DNA of 64,000 nt, from NCBI GenBank assembly GCA_019914995.1, contig CM034127.1, positions 5,518,001-5,582,000 of the forward strand, written 5' to 3'. The stretch comes from Acanthochlamys bracteata (Eukaryota; Streptophyta; Magnoliopsida; Pandanales; Velloziaceae). A program made the translations under genes and the position numbers. Shown here one piece after another: positions 60,001 to 64,000 of the stretch (position 1 is the first letter of the stretch; every line of letters starts with the position of its first letter). The notes below the pieces were generated by a model. It ran no database searches. It saw only the letters and a program-made list of their open reading frames with translations, and had not been told where the DNA came from.

Positions 60001-60806
60001 AGTTTACATTGAGTTATAACCTTGAAGTCAATTAATAAATAAAAGTTTTCATGAGTTTTTACGCATCTTCCTTTTCATTTCCTAAGGAGTTCAATGAATT
60101 GAAGGATCTCCCGTTCCACTTGCTTGCTTGTGAACTCAGCTATTTTCCCGTGTAGTGAATCTACTGATGCAACTTCTGAACTTATTCCATTCTCTTTCAT
60201 GGCACTTGCGCGGATGGAATTTTTGTTTTGATATAACCGTATAGAATATAGAAGGAACCAGACGCTTAAATGCATATCTCAATAGTACGTATGCGTACTA
60301 TACGTATTATTTATTGAGTTTTGAAAGAAGATGAAAACTAAATAATAGTTAAAGACACTGTTCTACAAAATGATTTTGTAGGATAAACAATTTTGTAGAT
60401 GTCAACTTCTAAAGATTGTACACTAGGTACAATTTAATTAATGGCTACTAGTTATATTTGAAAGGAACAAAATAAATATAATATTGATACGGCTAAAGTT
60501 CAACTCTTAACATTAATTTAGAGAAATCTAGTGGATTGCAAATTGTCGATTACTTCTTTTCAATTAAAAATGTTTAATAATTGTTTAGGCAAAAAAATGC
60601 CCTGGTTAATTAACGGTACACGGTTTTCGTGTTGTTATTCTTCCAGGACAAACTTTGAGAAAGTCAGGAGTCACCGAGTCAGTCAAAGTCACTTCCCTTC
60701 CCACTATGAATGAAATTCCACTTGGAACTTCCTATACTCTTTCTCTGCAACTCCAAAAGTTTAAACAGGCAACAAACACTCGTGCTTCCTACGAACATCA
60801 TTCCCC
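57005..60806. other. Spacer between MIR394 and CYP92A
   Basis: About 3.8 kb with no supported gene. The 5' part probably belongs to the primary miR394 transcript. A minus-strand open frame at 60075-60275 (ending KQVEREILQFIELLRK) was not assignable to a family. Confidence 0.45.
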
Positions 60807-60814
60807 TATAAATA
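60807..60814 (+). promoter_or_regulatory. TATA box of CYP92A
   Basis: TATAAATA in a CCCCTATAAATACG context, 107 bp before the start codon at 60921. This predicts transcription starting near 60,840. Stress-type or other specific elements were not assigned. Confidence 0.75.
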
Positions 60815-60920
60815 CGTACTCACCACCAACACCAACATTCACAAAACATCAAATCCAATTCAGCTAAACAACCTTTGCTCTCTTCTAACTAACGAACCAA
60901 ATTTTCTTTATTTGAGACGT

Positions 60921-62587
60921 ATGGAGTCATCATCATCATTATCAGCATCAATAGCTGAAGGCGGAAGGGCGACGTTGCTCGTCGTCCTTTTGGCTTCTTT
61001 CCTTCTGTTACTGCGTAAGGCTTACGGCTTGAGGATTCGACGGAAACTTAACCTTCCGCCAGGACCTAAACCATGGCCTGTTATCGGAAATCTGAACTTG
61101 ATTGGAACTCTTCCTCACCAATCAATCCATGAGCTATCGAAGAAGTACGGCGAACTCATGTACATTTGGTTTGGCTCATCTCCAGTTGTTGTTGGGTCTT
61201 CGGCAGATATGGCAAGGGAAATTCTTGGTAAGCAAGACCTCAGCTTTATCTCTCGCCCTCAAACTGCGGCCGGTAAGATCACGGCATACAACTACTCGGA
61301 CATTACTTGGGCGCCCTATGGCGAGCACTGGCGGCAGGCGCGCAAGATGTGCTGGACTGAGTTGTTCAGTGCTCGTAGGCTTGCCTCCTATGAGGATATC
61401 AGGAAAGACGAATTACATGCGCTGCTCTGCAATCTGTCCCGGTCCTCTGGGAGAGTAGTGAGCCTCCGAGACCATCTGGCCAACTTGAGTCTTAACATCA
61501 TTAGCCGCATGGTGCTCGGGAGGAAGTACACCGACGATTCTGATAGAAAGTCGATAGTAACTCCCAGGGAATTCAAGGAAATGCTTGACGAGCTCTTCTT
61601 ACTGGGAGGAGCCCTTAATATCGGTGACGCGATTCCGTGGCTCGACGTCTTGGACTTGCAAGGCTACCTAAATAGAATGAAGAAGGTGAGCAAGAAGTTG
61701 GACAGCTTCCTCGAGCACGTCATTGATGAGCACGAGATGAAGCGGACTCGTGACGGCAATGACTTCGTCGTAAAGGACATGGTAGATGTTCTCTTGCAGT
61801 TCGCCTATGGAGACCACAAGGTCAAGTTTGATAGAAATAACGTGAAGGCTTTCGTCTTGGTAAGCTCTTTTCTTCACTGGTTTTCAATTTTACATATGCT
61901 TATATATGTCGAACAGTACTTGATAGTGTTTATCATGTCGTTGGTTTATAGGATCTCATCGCTGGTGGAACTGAAAGCTCTGCGGTGACCGTTGAGTGGG
62001 CTATGTCGGAGCTCTTGAAACGCCCTGAGATTTTGGAGAAGGCAGCTGAAGAGGTACAGCGTGTGATTGGAAAGGATCGTTGGGTGGATGAGAAGGACGT
62101 ACCCAGCCTCCCGTACGTCGAAGCGATCATGAAAGAGACCATGAGGCTACACCCTGTAGCTCCATTTCTCGTGCCACGCATGTCTAGGGAAGATACTAAG
62201 ATCAATGGGTACGACATCCCTACGGGAACAAGAGTATTGGTCAATGTCTGGACCATAGGAAGGGATGCTTCTATATGGGAAAACCCCCATGAGTTCAAGC
62301 CCGAGAGGTTCATGGGCAAAGAGATTGATGTCAAGGGTACGAGCTACGAACTGCTGCCATTTGGAGCAGGTCGGCGTATGTGCCCGGGCTATAGCTTGGG
62401 GCTCAAGGTCATCCAGACTGGTCTTGCAAATCTAATACATGGATTCAAATGGAGTCTGCCTAAGGGCATGCACCGTGGAGAGCTGAATATGGATGAGATC
62501 TTTGGACTAACGACGCCCAGAAAGTTTCCCCTGCAGGCCGTTGCCCAGCCACGCCTGCCTGAGCATCTCTATGCTACAGGAGTGTGA
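60921..62587 (+). CDS. CYP92A: Cytochrome P450, CYP92A-like (71 clan)
   Basis: Microsomal P450 of the CYP71 clan, most like the CYP92A family; databases often label these 'flavonoid 3'-monooxygenase-like', but known CYP92 members act on terpenoid-type or other substrates. Exons are 60921-61859 and 61952-62587 with a single phase-0 intron (92 bp), giving 524 residues. Features: N-terminal anchor (16-33), PPGPKPWPVIGNLNLIG (46 onward), NYSDITWAPYGEHWRQARKM, NIISRMVLGRKY, I-helix DLIAGGTESS (314-323), ExxR at Glu375/Arg378, PERF 430-433, haem loop PFGAGRRMCPG with Cys457, and NMDEIFGLTTPRK near the end. All essential residues are intact. Start at the first ATG after a clear TATA box and leader. 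Substrate unknown from sequence. Confidence 0.95.
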
Positions 62588-64000
62588 TTACCATAGATAC
62601 GTTAGATAGTTTAATTACTAATATACTATAGAAAGAAAGCATACGTATACATTATATAGATTGCTCTTTCAGCTCTTAAAGCCAAAGACAAAATTATGGG
62701 TCACCCACAAAACTGTACTGTGGGATATATCCCAATTTTTCTCCTGCTTTTTGTTTTATATATTTTTTTCTTAAAATTCTATTTATGGGGCAATTATTAC
62801 AATCATATTTGATGAATCGTATTAGGGGCATGTTAGGAATCACTTATCAATACCTTTTTTTTCTAATTTTTATTTTCAAGAAATTTTTTATAATACTTCA
62901 AACAATTTAAATTTAAAAATTATTGATATATTATACATTATAGAATTATTCTATATAAAATAATTACTTTTTTAGCTAAAACAAGTAAGCTTGCTTTTGA
63001 AAAATAAAAATAAAAATTTAAATAATTTTAACCGACTCCTATATCATTATTGGAAAACCACAAGAGCCCTTTACTGGGAAATCCTTGTACCTTCAGGATC
63101 TCCAGGCTTGTCTGGATGGATTTAAAATACTTTTATATGAAGAACTTCTATAATAAGATTTTTAAATACAAGAACTTTTACTCGATATGCACTGCGGTAA
63201 AAAGTATCGTTAATATTGTAATTGAAAGAATATGCATGTATATTTGCGTTAATAGGATAATCTGGCTTATATATACTACTCAAAAAATTTGGCGCTGCTT
63301 CATAAGATTATGACTTTCTCGTCCATTCACCAGTTAGTCTTATCTTAATTGGAGATTTAATTTTCTAATATAATAGTAACACTAGTGCTTTTGGATATTC
63401 TTTATCAGATTTGAGCCGGATGTTGCTTCTTTTTTTTTTTTTTTGTCTTCTTGCATCATCGTGCAGTTGACTTTCTCCAAAGTGCTTTCAAATAAACCTT
63501 AATTTGGAGGTTATAAAAGTAATGATTTTTTGGTTTCTTTATTATGCACAAGGTGTTTGATTATATGTATCCAACCACAAGTTTAAAAAAAAAGCTTATT
63601 GGTCGTAACAAGTTATATAAGCTGTTTATGTAAGCCCATCTAGATGAAGTCCTACATAGATATTTCATTGTATTTCACCTTTAGAGCACCTATGGAGCAT
63701 CCTCTACTCACAATATTTCAAATTTAATATCTATGATTAGATATAAAAAAGTATGTATTATATTTTTTCTATAAAATTTTAGATCAATCAGAATTTATCT
63801 TCATCCACTCTTATATATATCTTACATACTAAGGCTTGTATGACTTTTACGGTGTGTCACGATCTCACAACACCATCTATGTGTCCATCTATCTGTAACA
63901 AGATTCACCAAATTTTGTAGTGAGACAGAGTAATATTATTAGGAACAAGACAGTAGCAAAGCAGTAGCTATCTGGTATGCCAATGTATTTAAGTTTGAAC
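62588..64000. other. 3' flank of CYP92A and AT-rich intergenic DNA
   Basis: 3'UTR then AT-rich spacer to the window end. No supported gene or RNA. Confidence 0.45.

Noticed and set aside
60075-60275. Minus-strand open frame ending KQVEREILQFIELLRK
   Set aside because: It has a protein-like feel, but I recognise no family and there are no adjoining exons.
1-64000. tRNA, rRNA, CRISPR, phage or bacterial systems
   Set aside because: No tRNA box pattern, rRNA segment, regularly spaced repeat array or prokaryotic gene cluster was seen; all supported genes are plant nuclear.

Overview
The window reads as nuclear DNA of a dicotyledonous flowering plant; I could not assign a species. It is AT-rich, its genes are split by introns, and gene islands are separated by repeat-filled gaps. 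The gene families are typically plant: phi-class GSTs, CYP78A and CYP92A P450s, the chloroplast enzyme LTO1, an ARID-HMG protein, cytosolic alpha-amylase and the microRNA gene MIR394. No bacterial-style operon, CRISPR array, tRNA or rRNA gene was found.

Layout. 0-4 kb: a three-copy tandem repeat (about 345-890) and two CACTA-like subterminal repeat blocks. 4.2-7.2 kb: tandem phi-class GST genes, both with a GC-AG first intron, followed by a 539-bp TRIM retroelement. 8-14 kb: AT-rich DNA with an LTR-like repeat array. 14.2-16.6 kb: a probable gene-capturing element carrying fragments of a nodulin-like MFS transporter gene and a BIR-type receptor kinase gene, fused on the minus strand. 17.9-19.6 kb: CYP78A. 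19.9-22.8 kb: an old gag/protease-only LTR element. 24.2-27.9 kb (minus): an ARID-HMG (HMGB9-like) gene. 29-34 kb: repeats and MITEs. 34.3-37.8 kb: LTO1. 39.3-39.8 kb (minus): a root-cap-family pseudogene. 40.5-42.1 kb: a second copy of a TRIM family and a solo LTR. 44.4-45.4 kb (minus): a decayed TruA-type pseudouridine synthase gene. 47.1-52.6 kb: AMY2-type alpha-amylase. 56.9 kb: MIR394. 60.9-62.6 kb: CYP92A.

The main architectural observation is that HMGB9-like, TruA pseudouridine synthase, AMY2 and MIR394 occur in the same order as, from memory, the Arabidopsis loci AT1G76110, AT1G76120, AT1G76130 and AT1G76135. The window therefore appears to be an ancient microsynteny block, expanded by retroelements, in which the pseudouridine synthase copy has decayed and LTO1 and a root-cap fragment lie between the old neighbours. 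I found no previously undescribed multi-gene system. The most unusual items are the two-gene chimeric capture, the altered active site of the second GST, the duplicated splice acceptor in AMY2 and the miniature retroelement families.
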